64,000 nucleotides of DNA, taken from assembly GCA_037974665.1 (NCBI GenBank), contig CM075768.1:4242501-4306500 (forward strand). Direction: 5' to 3'. Under the pieces are notes generated by a model. It had not been told where the DNA came from and ran no database searches. It saw nothing but the letters and a program-made list of their open reading frames with translations. How positions within the stretch are numbered: the first letter of the stretch is position 1; each line of letters opens with the position of its first letter. The position numbers were made by a program, and so were the translations under genes. This stretch comes from Ehretia macrophylla (lineage: Eukaryota; Streptophyta; Magnoliopsida; Boraginales; Ehretiaceae). Of this stretch, positions 37,907 to 49,037 are shown piece after piece.

Positions 37907-39493
37907 TAGTGAGTGTTTATGGAGTATTCCTCGTGCTTGTAGTGTAACTTTGGTAATGAATAGCTTGTATTATTGCTAAAGAGTATAAAGGGTTAGTTAA
38001 TGAGTGTTGTATTGTTAATTGTTAATTTGAGTGTATAGATTGGTTAGTTGAGTATGAATAGTATAGGTTTAATGCTACTCTTATTGTATTCTTATTGGAG
38101 GGGTATAATTGATTAAAAGGCGCTAGTAAATTGAGGTCTATGAAGTTTAAGAGTGACTAGTGTGACTTTAGTAGTTGAGTGGAAATCGAAGTAGTTAGTT
38201 GCTAATATAATGGAATGTAATGATTTGTAATGATTCTTGGAGAATACTAAGGATATAAGAATGAGAATTAGGAGAATGTAATTATATTTTACTGTATAAT
38301 GTCATTGCTGAATTGAATTGCTTGTATGACTTCTTCTGCATATAGTTGATTCTATTATGTAGTGGTTTTGAAGGAATGGGTACACTCAGAGAATATTGGA
38401 GGAGTTCTTGGCTAGATTCTTTCAGGTTTGACTTTCTCAAGGTGAAGGAGTTACAGCGTATGTGCATTTATCCATTATGTATTGATTATGTTAAATAATT
38501 TTCATGCTGTAAATGTTAATTAGTTAGTGTACTTTGACAAGATTGTAGTTTATGGTTAGTGGAATAAGTTTTAATGGTTAATACTTGTTTAGCTATTTGC
38601 CTCGATTGATTTCATTATGCTTCTATCGTATCTTTTTCCCGTTGTTATTGCATTCCTTTCTGGGATATCGAGCATATTCACTTATTGCATTCCCTTTTGG
38701 GATATCGAGCATATTCATCATTTATTGCATGCTCTCTCTCGCTAGGGATGCCGCCCTGGGGGAGTTGAGTTATCGTGCATATTTATTTATTGTATAATCG
38801 TGCGTATTAATTGTTTAATTGGTTTGTAATTATTGAATTGTCTCATTTAATTGCTTTATCTCAATTTTGGTTATTGACTTGTCATATTTGCATTGCATGA
38901 ATCCCTTGCGAAAGCTTCCCATGTTATTCCCCTCCCTCACTGAGCAATAATGGTTTTGCTCACCCTCATTCCCACCTTTCAGGTACTGAAGAGTTAGCAG
39001 GGTTCTAGTGTCCCTCAATTTCCTTGAAGTGGAATATTTGTATTAAGTGATTTATTGTATTGTAAAGTTTAGTTTAAATTGATTGATTCGTATTGTTTAT
39101 CTCTTAAGATTTGTATAAACTTATTTATAGGTTTTATGTTTTCCTTTCAAGATTTGTAATAAGCTATGTATTTGCCTAGTTAATAAGTTATTGTAATAAG
39201 TTAAACTAAAGCACGTTAGAGTGGTAGGATAAGTATGTTTGTAAATACCTAACTTAGCAGTAATCATGTATGTATGTATATACGTATGTATGTATATTTT
39301 GTTAAGAAAGTAAAATATGTTTGCTTTGGACATAGTAGTGGTCCATTTCTTCTGCTTGCAAGTTTTGGTTCGGCCTAGAAACAGGAGAGACTCCGTTCGT
39401 TTCTCCTCGTTTTATGTGCCCAGGTTTGGTATCGGGTTAAGATTAGTGGGTTTAATAAGAGCTCCTATTCCCGTGAGAGGACAGGACGTTACA
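37907..39493 (+). mobile_element. LTR E, part 2
   Basis: Continuation of LTR E after Y2. It carries hairpin module 1 (CTCGCTAGGG...CCCTGGGGGAG) at 38738-38764 and hairpin module 2 (ctgagcaataat...ttgctcacc) at about 38935-38983. A gtatgtat-type microsatellite lies at 39266-39298. The cctagaaacaggagagactccg block is the same one found near the end of LTRs X and Y. It ends GGACAGGACGTTACA. Confidence 0.68.
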
Positions 39494-39620
39494 GCTTGTG
39501 GAATTAGTTTGTGGAATAGTGTGTTGGGATTTGTGTTGTTGGCTTGAATTGTTGGTTATTGGACGTTGGTTTGTATTGGTTAGGGTGGTTTGTAGTCTTT
39601 TGCTGTGTAGGTTAAAGATG
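39494..39620. other. Short spacer after LTR E
   Basis: About 130 bp of GT-rich sequence starting gcttgtggaattag. It is either the continuation of host LTR G or a remnant of a gag leader following E. I cannot tell which. Confidence 0.35.
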
Positions 39621-40530
39621 GAATGTCCAAAATACAGTCATTATGCAGCCAGATTTTTGAGCTCACTAAGCATTCAACAATCACTAACTAATCACAACCA
39701 AGCCCTATAAACACACACAACAGACACACGACCCAAATGCACAAAATGACCCCTTTATGTTCAATCAATTCTATCCAAGTTCTACACAATTCCTAGCAAG
39801 TTTAAGCACTAATCTAATCTCTTGGACACTTATGGCACCTACTAGAAGCATTAAAACATACATTGCAAACAAATCTCAAAATTTGATGAAAAACACTATT
39901 CATCATCTTCCTCAACTATCCATTATGCATATCCATGGCTAAACAAGTAATACAAGCAATAAAAAATATTCTACTAACCTAATAAACATCATTAGAAGGA
40001 AAATAAACCATTAAACTAGGCGTTTATAACAAATCTAAGAATTTTCAAAAACTAGGAACAAGCTTTAAATGCAACAAATTGATGCAATCCCTCACCAATG
40101 CTAGTTGTAGAAGGTTTGAAAAGGCTCTAGCAAGGCACAAGAACTCTCCCAAGCAAGCATCAAAGATCAAAACGGCAAAATCCCAATTTGTTTTCCCTTT
40201 GGTTGGCTGGCGGGTGCTCTAGGGCTTTTGCTCTATTTTTTGTTTTTGTTTTGCTATTATGTATGTATTATGTGTATATAAGACATTAGCCAATGGGTTT
40301 GGGTCAAGACAAATGCAAAATAAACTAATTAAAATGCCCAAAACAAAGCTAAACACTAAAAGCCCAATAGTTAAAATGCTGAAATTTACTATTCACTCAG
40401 GACAAGAATCATTTTATATCTCACATTCTCAATATGCTATGCACGTGAAATCGATAAACGTTTGGCACAAAAATAGCAAGTATCAAGGGAAAAATATAAG
40501 TTTAGAGAAATAAAACAATACAATTTTTAA
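39621..40530 (-). mobile_element. Element H 3' LTR piece (Ty3/gypsy)
   Basis: Minus-strand LTR-like sequence directly downstream of the pol end at 40571. It shares landmarks with LTR X, including 'gatatgctatgcac' variants (compare 40430 with 43132) and 'gcaatccctcacc' at 40084. It is truncated on the left. It is taken as the 3' LTR of the element carrying the integrase remnant, by position and orientation. Confidence 0.55.
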
Positions 40531-40570
40531 CTCCTTACATGATTTGGTGAATAGCTCTAGATACTAATCC

Positions 40571-40951
40571 CTAATATAATCTTCTTTTTTCCCAAGTAGC
40601 TTCCTCAAACCCATGATGATCCCACATCACTTTTACAATCAGAATACTTTTTGTATGAAGTTCTTGAACTTTCTGATCCAAAATGCGAATCGGTTTCTCC
40701 TCATAAGTCAATTTATCCTCTATTTGCAAAGGTTCCAGTTCAAGAACATGAGAAAGATTAGGATCGTACTTCATTAACATTGACATGTGGAAGGTATCAT
40801 GAATTCCCAACAAGCTTGGAGGTAAAGCTAAACGGTAAGCCAAAGTTTCAATTCTTTGAATGATTGGATACGATCCCACAAACTTGGGACTAAGTTTACC
40901 CTTCTTACCATGACAAATCAATCCCTTTCAGACAGAAATTTTCAGAAGTAC
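40571..40951 (-). pseudogene. Element H: pol C-terminal end
   Basis: The minus-strand reading includes KGKLSPKFVGSYPIIQR, LAYRLALPPSL, FHMSMLMKY and KVMWDHHGFEEATWEKR. This is the integrase C-terminal extension typical of Tekay/Del-type chromoviruses. It ends just before the LTR, as expected for the end of pol. It is a broken fossil. Confidence 0.85.
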
Positions 40952-41799
40952 CTAATTATCCTCTACAAATTCTAAGTCTTGACGTCGCTTGTCAGCATAG
41001 CTTTTCTGTCGACTTTGAGTTGTAAACATTCTTTGACGGATGAAATGAACATTATCTATCATCTTTATCAACTCAGGTGACACAAGTGGATCTACTGTTT
41101 TCATCTCTCCTACCTCATCCCAATACAATGGAGATCTGCATTTTCGACCATACAACGCCTCATAGGGAGTCATACCGATAGTAGCTTGGTAATTGTTATT
41201 GTAAGCAAACTCCACTAGAGGCAAGAATTTATCCAAAATATTCCCAAAGTCAAGCACATAGGCTCGAAGCATGTCCTCTAAAATTCTGATAGTTCTTTCA
41301 GATTGTCTGTCCGTTTGAGGATGATAAGCATTACTAAAGCTTAGCTTAGTTCCCATCGACAACTGTAATTTCTGCCAGAGATGAGATGTGAATCGGGGAT
41401 CTCTATTTAATATATTGTTTGCTAGTACCCCGTGAAGTTTAACAATGTTAGCAATGTAAAGATCAACTAGTTTCCCAATGTTATCTTGCTTATTCATAGC
41501 AATAAAGTGAGAAGACTTTGTTAGCCGATCAACAACAACTCAAACAGAATCGCAACCCCTCGGAGTCCTTGGAAAATCAGTTGCAAAGTCCATAGTGATA
41601 TGTTCCTATTTCCATTGCGGAATAGTTAATGGTTGCAACAACCCAGCTGGTCTTTGGTGTTCTACTTTAACTCTCTAGCAAGTTAAACATCTAGATACAA
41701 ACTTGACAATCTCTCTCTTCATATTGTTCCACCAAAAGTACAGTTTCAAATCTCTGTACATCTTGGTACTACCCGGATGGACTGTATACTTGGAGTTTC
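40952..41799 (-). pseudogene. Element H: integrase remnant
   Basis: The minus strand carries the H2C2 zinc-binding region (about 41690-41790) and then the catalytic core. Readable words are VKLHGV, SFSNAYHPQTDRQSERTI, LPLVEFAYNN and TPYEALYGRKCRSPLYW. These are diagnostic of Ty3/gypsy integrases. On the right it is cut at about 41800 by unrelated LTR sequence. It cannot be part of element D, whose pol continues off the left edge of the window. It is a broken fossil. Confidence 0.87.
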
Positions 41800-42729
41800 T
41801 CGCGCGTGAGTGATGGGCCTCTCTGGGTAGCCTCGGGTTGCCAGTGTTGGTTGCTCTAGCTCCGCTGCTATTCCCTCTTCTCGCTTGGGTTGCCTCCCAG
41901 GGAGTTTTGGGTCGTAGGTTGATGGATACTTCCGGGGTATTCCAAACTGGTGTTATAAGGTAGTTTGGGCCGGCACGTCGTCATCGAATTTGTGTTTGAA
42001 AGTTGCTCGTGAAAAGAGTATCGTATCCTTTGAATGAGTGTTTACAGCTTTAAATACTTGCTTTGCTTTATTGATGGCTTTATTGGTATCTTTATATGAT
42101 ACTTGTATGTATTGCTTGACTAATTGCATTGCATACTCCTCTCATCTCCGTCCTTGAGACCAATTGCCCTCGCTGAGCAATAGTTTTTGCTCATTCCTCT
42201 CTATACTATATTTTTACAGGAATAGTTGAAGCAGACCCTATCGAGGTAATAGAGGAGGAGGAGCAGGTGGAGGTGTTTCCGTGATAGCACTTCTCTGCTT
42301 TGCTGGTGGTTGGTTACCAGATTTTGTGCGAGCCTTGCTTGTTATGTATATTGCTTGGATGTCGCTTAATTTTGAGGCTTGTAGCCTTGTATGTATTTTC
42401 TAGTTTGAGGCCTCTACGGTCTTATGTTGTATAAGTTGGAAGAATGTAAAGTTATAAACTTATACCCTTGTGACTAGTAAGGAAATGCATGCTAATGGAA
42501 TTGATTAGTGGCATAAATACTTGTGTAGTATGCATATCATTTTTGGGTTGCAAAGTTGGTTAATAAGAAATGTATGTTTTAAAGAAAGTCGGCTTGTTTT
42601 GATTATTGTATGGCTTTCGCAAGTATTATATTGATTTTAGGGTTTCGGATCGTCCGCGGTACAGAGGAGACTCCGTCCGTGTGTCGGGTCCGGGCTTGGC
42701 CTTTTGCGGGGTCGGGTCGGGGCGTGACA
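41800..42729 (+). mobile_element. 3' portion of an X-related LTR (+)
   Basis: Begins in the middle of an LTR (cgtgagtgatgggcctctctggg, as at 15998). It runs through hairpin module 1 (41880-41904), gggtcgtagg and hairpin module 2 (42169-42221) to a canonical end, GGGTCGGGGCGTGACA. The 5' half is missing. It abuts an inverted LTR piece at 42730. Confidence 0.75.
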
Positions 42730-43651
42730 GAAACCCTCACCTCAGACGCTCCTAGACGCTAGGAAAACCTCGTAGGATGCCTCGGAAACCACCCCGTGCA
42801 AGCTCACGCAAAGATTTGGTGATTTGAAGTTGAATTTTCCTTTTTTTTCTCTCCTCTTATTTTCGGCCCTTGCAAGACTGTTTTCAGCTTCTTCTTTTTT
42901 TTGTTTTGTGCTAATTAGGCTATTAAAAGATGACACAAGGTCAAAAGGTCAAAGTTTTGGTCAATCTCACTTAAGTTGGTCAAACTAGCTTATTTTATGC
43001 ATTTTAAAGCTAAAACAACTAATGAAATATTAATTCTAGCTAACAACAATTAAAATATAAAATTTAAGACACCAAACACTAGTTTTCACTATTTGCTGAG
43101 GACTAGAATTCATTTTCTAACTATCTCTCTCGATATGCTATGCACTTTGCGTCAATAGAAGAATAACAATTAAATCTCAAAGAATTTATGAAAATATATC
43201 ATTTTTGAAAAGCATCATAGTTTAAAATTTACTCCGGCTCGGAGCTACTTTTCATTTAATTGAAATCCGAGCATTTAAGTGCAAGAAAAATAAAACCGAT
43301 TGACATCAATATGAAAAGTAGTTGATATTCCGTTAAAATAATTAGCTCAAGTATTATTCTAGTTACTTCTAAAAGAAATATGAAAATAAAGCTTCAAATA
43401 AATGTTTAACTAAAAATAAACACAAATCCAATGCTAACATTTAAGATGTCACTTAATTAATCACAAGAGAATAAATTCAATTACTATAATTATTAGAAAT
43501 AGATAATAATCTTTTAATTATTCAATATACAACTACTAAATGCTTCCAAGAGAAATATTAAAATATTGCAAATTGGTTGGTTTAACTAATTAAACATTTA
43601 ATCAAATGTAGTCAAGTGCTATTAAATGCATGCCGGGTTCGGGTTATCACA
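42730..43651 (-). mobile_element. 5' portion of an X1-type LTR (-)
   Basis: Read on the minus strand it starts TGTGATAACCCGAACCCGGC at 43651. It follows X1 (14343 onward) through the 'gcgtgagcttgtgcgggg' block to the 'ggtgagggtttc' region, then stops at 42730. Only the first roughly 0.9 kb is present. It forms a back-to-back inverted pair with 41800-42729. Confidence 0.78.
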
Positions 43652-45421
43652 TCTGGCACATACTATTGCATAGGTTATCCAAAGAATACAATGTAGGGAA
43701 CATTCTACAATACCAAGGAACAGAGGATGCAGTATAGTGTCCAAGCTAAGTACTCGGAGGAATGTTGTATGAATTTTTTCCAATAAACTAACTTAGATAT
43801 AGTTCTAAAACTGAGAGTTTTAGGTTACTTTAGCATTATAAAGGTTGTAGATTATCAATAATCTAGTTCTTATGCATAAATGAAACTATGTTGTATGGGA
43901 GGAATTCTAGATTCCTAGATAGTTACTTTAGAGTGTTTCTCTTCAGAACTAACTCTGATATTCTAGTAATGGATCCCATGGATCACAAAGTAGTTATCTA
44001 TGCACATACAAATGTATGGAACCGTTTATCATCATACCCGAAGACACAAATCCTATAGGGTATAAATAGTATACAGTAAGTGAAGTAAATGATAAAGAAT
44101 ATGAGAATCTTCGAAGCCATGCATGATTATAAAGTTCTCTTATAAAGGAATGGACCGATTATAAGAAGATGTCTTTGCAAATTATTAGGCTCGAGTCCAT
44201 CTAGGCACTTTATGTCATTGGTAGTCATCTTGGTTGCCAAATATGACAAGTACATGTCAAGATAGTTTTCTTTGGGTAAAAGTCCTGATAGATCGAGAAG
44301 TATGCTATTTGGTTCAAGAACGTACTGTCGGTAGGCTTGAAAGTCCATCTATTTGGATAAAAGCTGACATCCAGGGTACTGGAACATTAGACTTGATTAA
44401 ATTTGTTTTGATCAAAATGTTAGTGAGCCTGCATGTGCAAAAGAACAAAGAAGATTATTGAGGAGTGTTCTTGATTGCAAGTGTGCATGTACTATTATGG
44501 TCTAGAAGTCTTCTTGGAACAAAAATGAAGAGATTGAAACAAAGTGAACTGTGACTTGGACATTGAGTCTTTGCGAGGTCGCAAAGCTAAGACACTAGTA
44601 TTGTTTCAAGGTTCACTTTTGGAGAAGACACAAATTGGTTTTGACATACAAGTCTCCAAGAAAAGTTGAGCATTACTTTTTAGGTATGGAGCATGTCTAT
44701 CTTAGGATTATTGTCTGAGAGACAAGTAAGGAGGTAGAAGCGATGAAGGGATTTTCTTCTATGTCAGTAGTTGGAAATCCAGTGTGTCATGATTTTATCC
44801 CAAGTTGGATATTTGCTTTGCATGGCCATGAAAAGAAAATATTGGTTGGCCTTCAGATTAGGTTATTAAGTGATGGATTAGCATGCATTCAAGTATCTTA
44901 GGAGAAAGAGGGATTTTATGCTGATATATCTGTCTAATATCCTAATACCTAGAAGACGTATAGTATTTCGGACACCAGTCATGTAGAATCCAGAGAATGA
45001 TTTCTAGATGTGCCTCCACTCTGTGTATGGTTGACAATTTGGTATTGTCAACTCAACCGTAGAGATCAGAGTTTGCAGCTCTAGCAAAAGCTGTAGTGAA
45101 GAGAAAAAGTAAATCAGGTGATTCTACATAGAATTAGAGTTTTCGCGATAGTATTAAAAGCTTTGTAGCTATGTACTATAAGGACTTGTTACCAAGAGGA
45201 ACCTGAGGAACCATAATATAGGAAGCTTGTTTAGTGAAAGCACCACGAAGTTCAGGAGATTGCCCGAAATGGCAAATGTGGTGGAAATGATAGCTTCGGT
45301 ATATAGTTTAGCAAGCCCTGTTTTACTCATGAGTCTCACTAAGAGAGTATTCTATACTCTGGTGAAGGAGAAAGGTGCTAGATTATGTTGGTGGTAGTGC
45401 TCTTTAGTACAAGTAGGAGTA
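43652..45421 (+). mobile_element. Degraded Copia internal 3' end
   Basis: Sequence with no intact reading frame. Near 45045-45110 it shows recognisable words of a Copia RNase H (STVE, EFAALAKAV). A short purine-rich tract (caagtaggagta) precedes the LTR at 45422, the usual layout of a Copia 3' end. It is an old, heavily broken fossil. The stretch 43652-44700 is assigned here only by position. Confidence 0.5.
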
Positions 45422-47245
45422 TGTTAGGAATTGTATGCCCTCAAGACCACTGGCACTAAGACATCTCAGTAAAATGATATTATAACAATTAATAATTAGT
45501 GCATCTCATATATGTGCATGCTAAGGCTCTTTGATTTGAGAGAATGGCATAGGTGCGTGGTGATCCACATGGAAGGTATATGCCATGAGGCTTGAATCTA
45601 AACTATAGGTTCATAACCATATAGTGATGTTGGGCACTTCACTATAAAAGGTTATAATGAGAGAGTTTCCTATTTGGTAGGGTAACTTACCTTGGTCATT
45701 GAAGAGGCTTTTCGGACTTTTCTCATTAATGCATGAGAATACATTGAACTGGATCATGGTAGATGTGATCTCTATAATAGTACTATTGCTCGTATGAGAT
45801 CAGAAACATCTCAAGCTACTAAGAGACCAATGCTCTAGTTCTTGAGCATATGTGAATGACCAATGAACTCAAGGATATGTGTTTTGACTCACTATGAGTG
45901 AGATCTTATATGGATCAACAACTCAGTGTTTTGTATACATGGACTTGACTAGTTGGCACATTCATATGTGTGAAGACGCTCTATGTCATATTAGTTGGTG
46001 AGTTATGACCCCTTTGTGGCATCTTATTAATCATCTAAACCTAAGTACTTAATGAATATGGTCAAATAAGGCTATATTGAGATATTGAACTTGTGGGTCA
46101 CTCCCTAGATTAAGAAAATAATATCTAAATGATGATTATAGAAGGATTAGAGTCACAAAGAATAGAGGTAATAAATAAAGGTTGATAGTACAAGGATAAG
46201 ACCTAAAATTGATTGCAGGTTCTACATAGAAGGGCATTTCAGTCATTTTACTCAATAGGTCAAAGGCAAAGGTCAAACCTTGTTTGACAAGCTTCTGGAT
46301 AATCAGTATACATCCTAGAGTGCAACCGTAGCTCTTTAGTGGAATGAGCTAGGGTTAAAATGGGCAATATGCAACTAAGAGCTAGTAGGGGCATTTTGGC
46401 CAATTTGGAGCTAGGACGTATATGTCTTTTGGTCCCTCCTCTAGCCACTTACCTTTATTCTAGTACACTTTCTATTTTTGACCTTGTTGCCTAGTATGGT
46501 GGCGTGTGAAAGAGATAGGAGAGGTTTGGAAGAGTCCTAGTGTGTTTAGGATTAAGACATTAGGACAAGAGAATGTCTTGTCCAAGAGAATGTCTTGTCT
46601 TGACCAAGCAAGACTCCTACTCGGCTATAACTATGAATTTGCTGGAATTCTTCTTTGAATTATCTTATATTAGGCGTGTGAAAGAGATAAGATAAGATGG
46701 AGAAGTTTTATTGCAATTAGGAGTCTTTTAATCATCTTAAAGATAATTTAACTCCTAGTAAGATGCTAAAAGAAGACTTTTAGCACATCTTGGCCCCTCT
46801 TTACTCTACAAGGGCATGGCTAATAAATAAGAAAAGATGAGAAAAACCAGAGATAGATGATGATCACATGAGGCATACATTAAGATACATATACACACGG
46901 CACAACAAGGTGAGGAAAGCATGACGATTTTTCCACCAAAAATTGACACTAGATCGAGTTAAGGTTGTGGAATAGAGGAGAAGGACAATTGAAGATATTT
47001 CTATTGTGCTTTCAACGTCCTTGCAGTGTTTTTTTCTAGCCAATAATTAGATTGGTTTCGTTGAGTTTGACTCCAACGAGTAGAGGTAAAGTACTCTAGC
47101 CGATTTAGCATTCATATGTGTTCATTTTCGCGTGATTATGGTATTGTTTTGCATTCACCTTGAATTCTTTCTTTCGCTACATTGGTATTCCTATATATAG
47201 TGTCTGTAGGACTGAGGAATGCCATTGAATTCATGGTTTCCTTCA
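45422..47245 (+). mobile_element. Copia-type LTR
   Basis: Starts TGTTAGGAATTGTATGCCCTC, a common Copia LTR opening after a purine tract, and ends with CA at 47245. It is followed by a primer-binding-like site TGGTATCAGATCC at 47248-47260. The length of 1.82 kb is large for Copia. A short tandem (gagaatgtcttgtc, twice) lies at about 46570-46600. No coding region is seen; the long frames are AT-driven. Confidence 0.58.
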
Positions 47246-47247
47246 TG

Positions 47248-47260
47248 TGGTATCAGATCC
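47248..47260 (+). other. Primer-binding-like site after Copia LTR
   Basis: TGGTATCAGATCC, close to the tRNA-Met primer site, two bases after the LTR end. It implies a second internal domain on this side of the LTR. Confidence 0.6.
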
Positions 47261-48200
47261 ACGCTAAAACAAACCACAATCCCATGAACAAATTGCTACA
47301 AGTTCGACTAGAGCAGTCCATGGTTGGCAGACTGTATATATTTTGTACGGGCTGTTTTTGTGCTATTAAAATGTGTCGTGTGATGTATGGTATATGGCTC
47401 GCTAACACCTGGTTTTGCAGTATATAAATACCCCACTTCGATGGCTTTATTGTATGTTTAATGCATGCATGTTCTATTTTTCGGCAATCTACATTTTAAT
47501 GTCGTTTTGGTTGATGTTGATGGTTTATCCAACATTCGTAAATGGCTGTAAATTAATTCATAGATGAATGTAGCTTCCTAATGAAGCATAGGACACTTTG
47601 TAATAGATTAGGGCTGCTGGAAAGTTTTTATTTTGTGAGCCTTCTATTGCATACAATTGCCGAACAACACAAGAATGAAGGAGCCAATCGATGTTGTCCA
47701 AAGGCAGACTGTTTAGATGGTTTTTTCAAGGGTTTTTGGAACTTTCTTTGGGCTGTTTTGGCTTCCATTCGCCACTTCTAAGGGTGGTAGAGTGGTGGAG
47801 ATGGTTCGCAAGGCGCAAAGGACCCTAGGTGCACCGTTATACTCAACATGCGAAAAGAAGACATTGGCTAGGTCCTTGTGCAAATTTCGCATGATCAAGG
47901 GGCCAAAGTGAAAATTTTGGATGAGTTCGTCAAGCAAATAGAGATTCTTCAAAGGGGCAATTTGAATTTCCATAAGCTTTCGGTCTAAAGTAGAATTATG
48001 GAAAGTAGGAAGCCATCAAAGTGGGGTTATATGTGTCGTTTCATTTTGTTTCTATTATCATATATGATTATTCAAATACTTTTGAATATTTATGTGATGG
48101 ACCACTTAGAAACATGGCCAACCATTAGGATTTAAATAATTAAATCCATATGAATATACTTAGATATTGGATAAAATTCCGAACTTGGACAATTATCAAA
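47261..48200. other. Copia leader or unassigned sequence
   Basis: About 0.9 kb between the Copia primer-like site and the Tat-like region. No gag motif is readable. Open frames at 47581-47781 and 47713-47973 overlap on opposite strands and match nothing I recognise. Confidence 0.4.
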
Positions 48201-48340
48201 ATATCCCTAAGGTCCGAGGTCTACCAAGCCGAGGCAACATCAAAATATCCCTGAGGCCCGAGGTCTACCAAGCTAAGATGAGATTCCTTCAAGGATCTTA
48301 CCAGCCTACCAAAGAAGCTACCTAAGTCTAAAACGAGAGT

Positions 48341-49037
48341 AAGGTCGTGATGATTAATACACTCACCGCTTGATAAAGATTGGGAGGCTGTTAGCCAAAC
48401 TGCTTGCAAGCCACGCTTAAAAGTCCAAACTGAAGTGAGGTCGTGAAGATAACACACTTACAAACTCAACGAGGACAAAAGGGTTACTAATACCCAAATA
48501 AAGGTTGAGACCGTGACGATAACACACTCAACTAAGGCTCAGCTCGGACCTAATGGCTAGCCTGAGGTCGTGATATAACACACTCACTGGTATATTTCGA
48601 CATGGACGAGCTCGAACCTAACGTCTACATGAGGTCGTGATGTAACACACTCGTGGGTGAACGAATCCAAGGGTTCAAGCGATTGCTAGAGGGTAGCCTA
48701 AGCTTACCCTAACGCCTATATGAGGTCATAAGTTATACACTCATGGGTGAATGAACTTCAAGGGTTAAAGCAATTGTCAGAGGGCAGCCCGAGCTTACCC
48801 TTGAAAGTCTCTTGGAAATAAGTTATTTTGGTAATTTATTTAAAGCAAACGTAATATGTCTGACCTCAAGGTTATTGTGTCCCTAACTATTCTTTGAAAG
48901 ATGGATGCGATCAAAAGTATTAAAACCCGACCTAGGAGATAACAATATAGATCTCACATATCCAATAAGCAAAGTAAAGTGAAGAAAAGACTAGTCAATG
49001 CCATAACTAAGGTGAGGTCGTGATTGGAACACACTCA
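48341..49037 (+). repeat. Array of GAGGTCGTGAT...ACACACTCA motifs
   Basis: Seven degenerate copies of a roughly 24-bp motif at about 48341, 48435, 48506, 48563, 48630, 48721 and 49012, separated by unlike sequence. The best-kept parts are GAGGTCGTGA and ACACACTC. It lies within the Tat-like LTR region. Confidence 0.75.

Noticed and set aside
40571-41799. Integrase block as part of element D
   Set aside because: D is on the minus strand with gag at 6.5 kb and RNase H at 1.2 kb, so its integrase must lie left of the window; this block belongs to another element.
47581-47973. Opposing open frames near the Copia leader
   Set aside because: They overlap on opposite strands and resemble no protein I know; likely chance.
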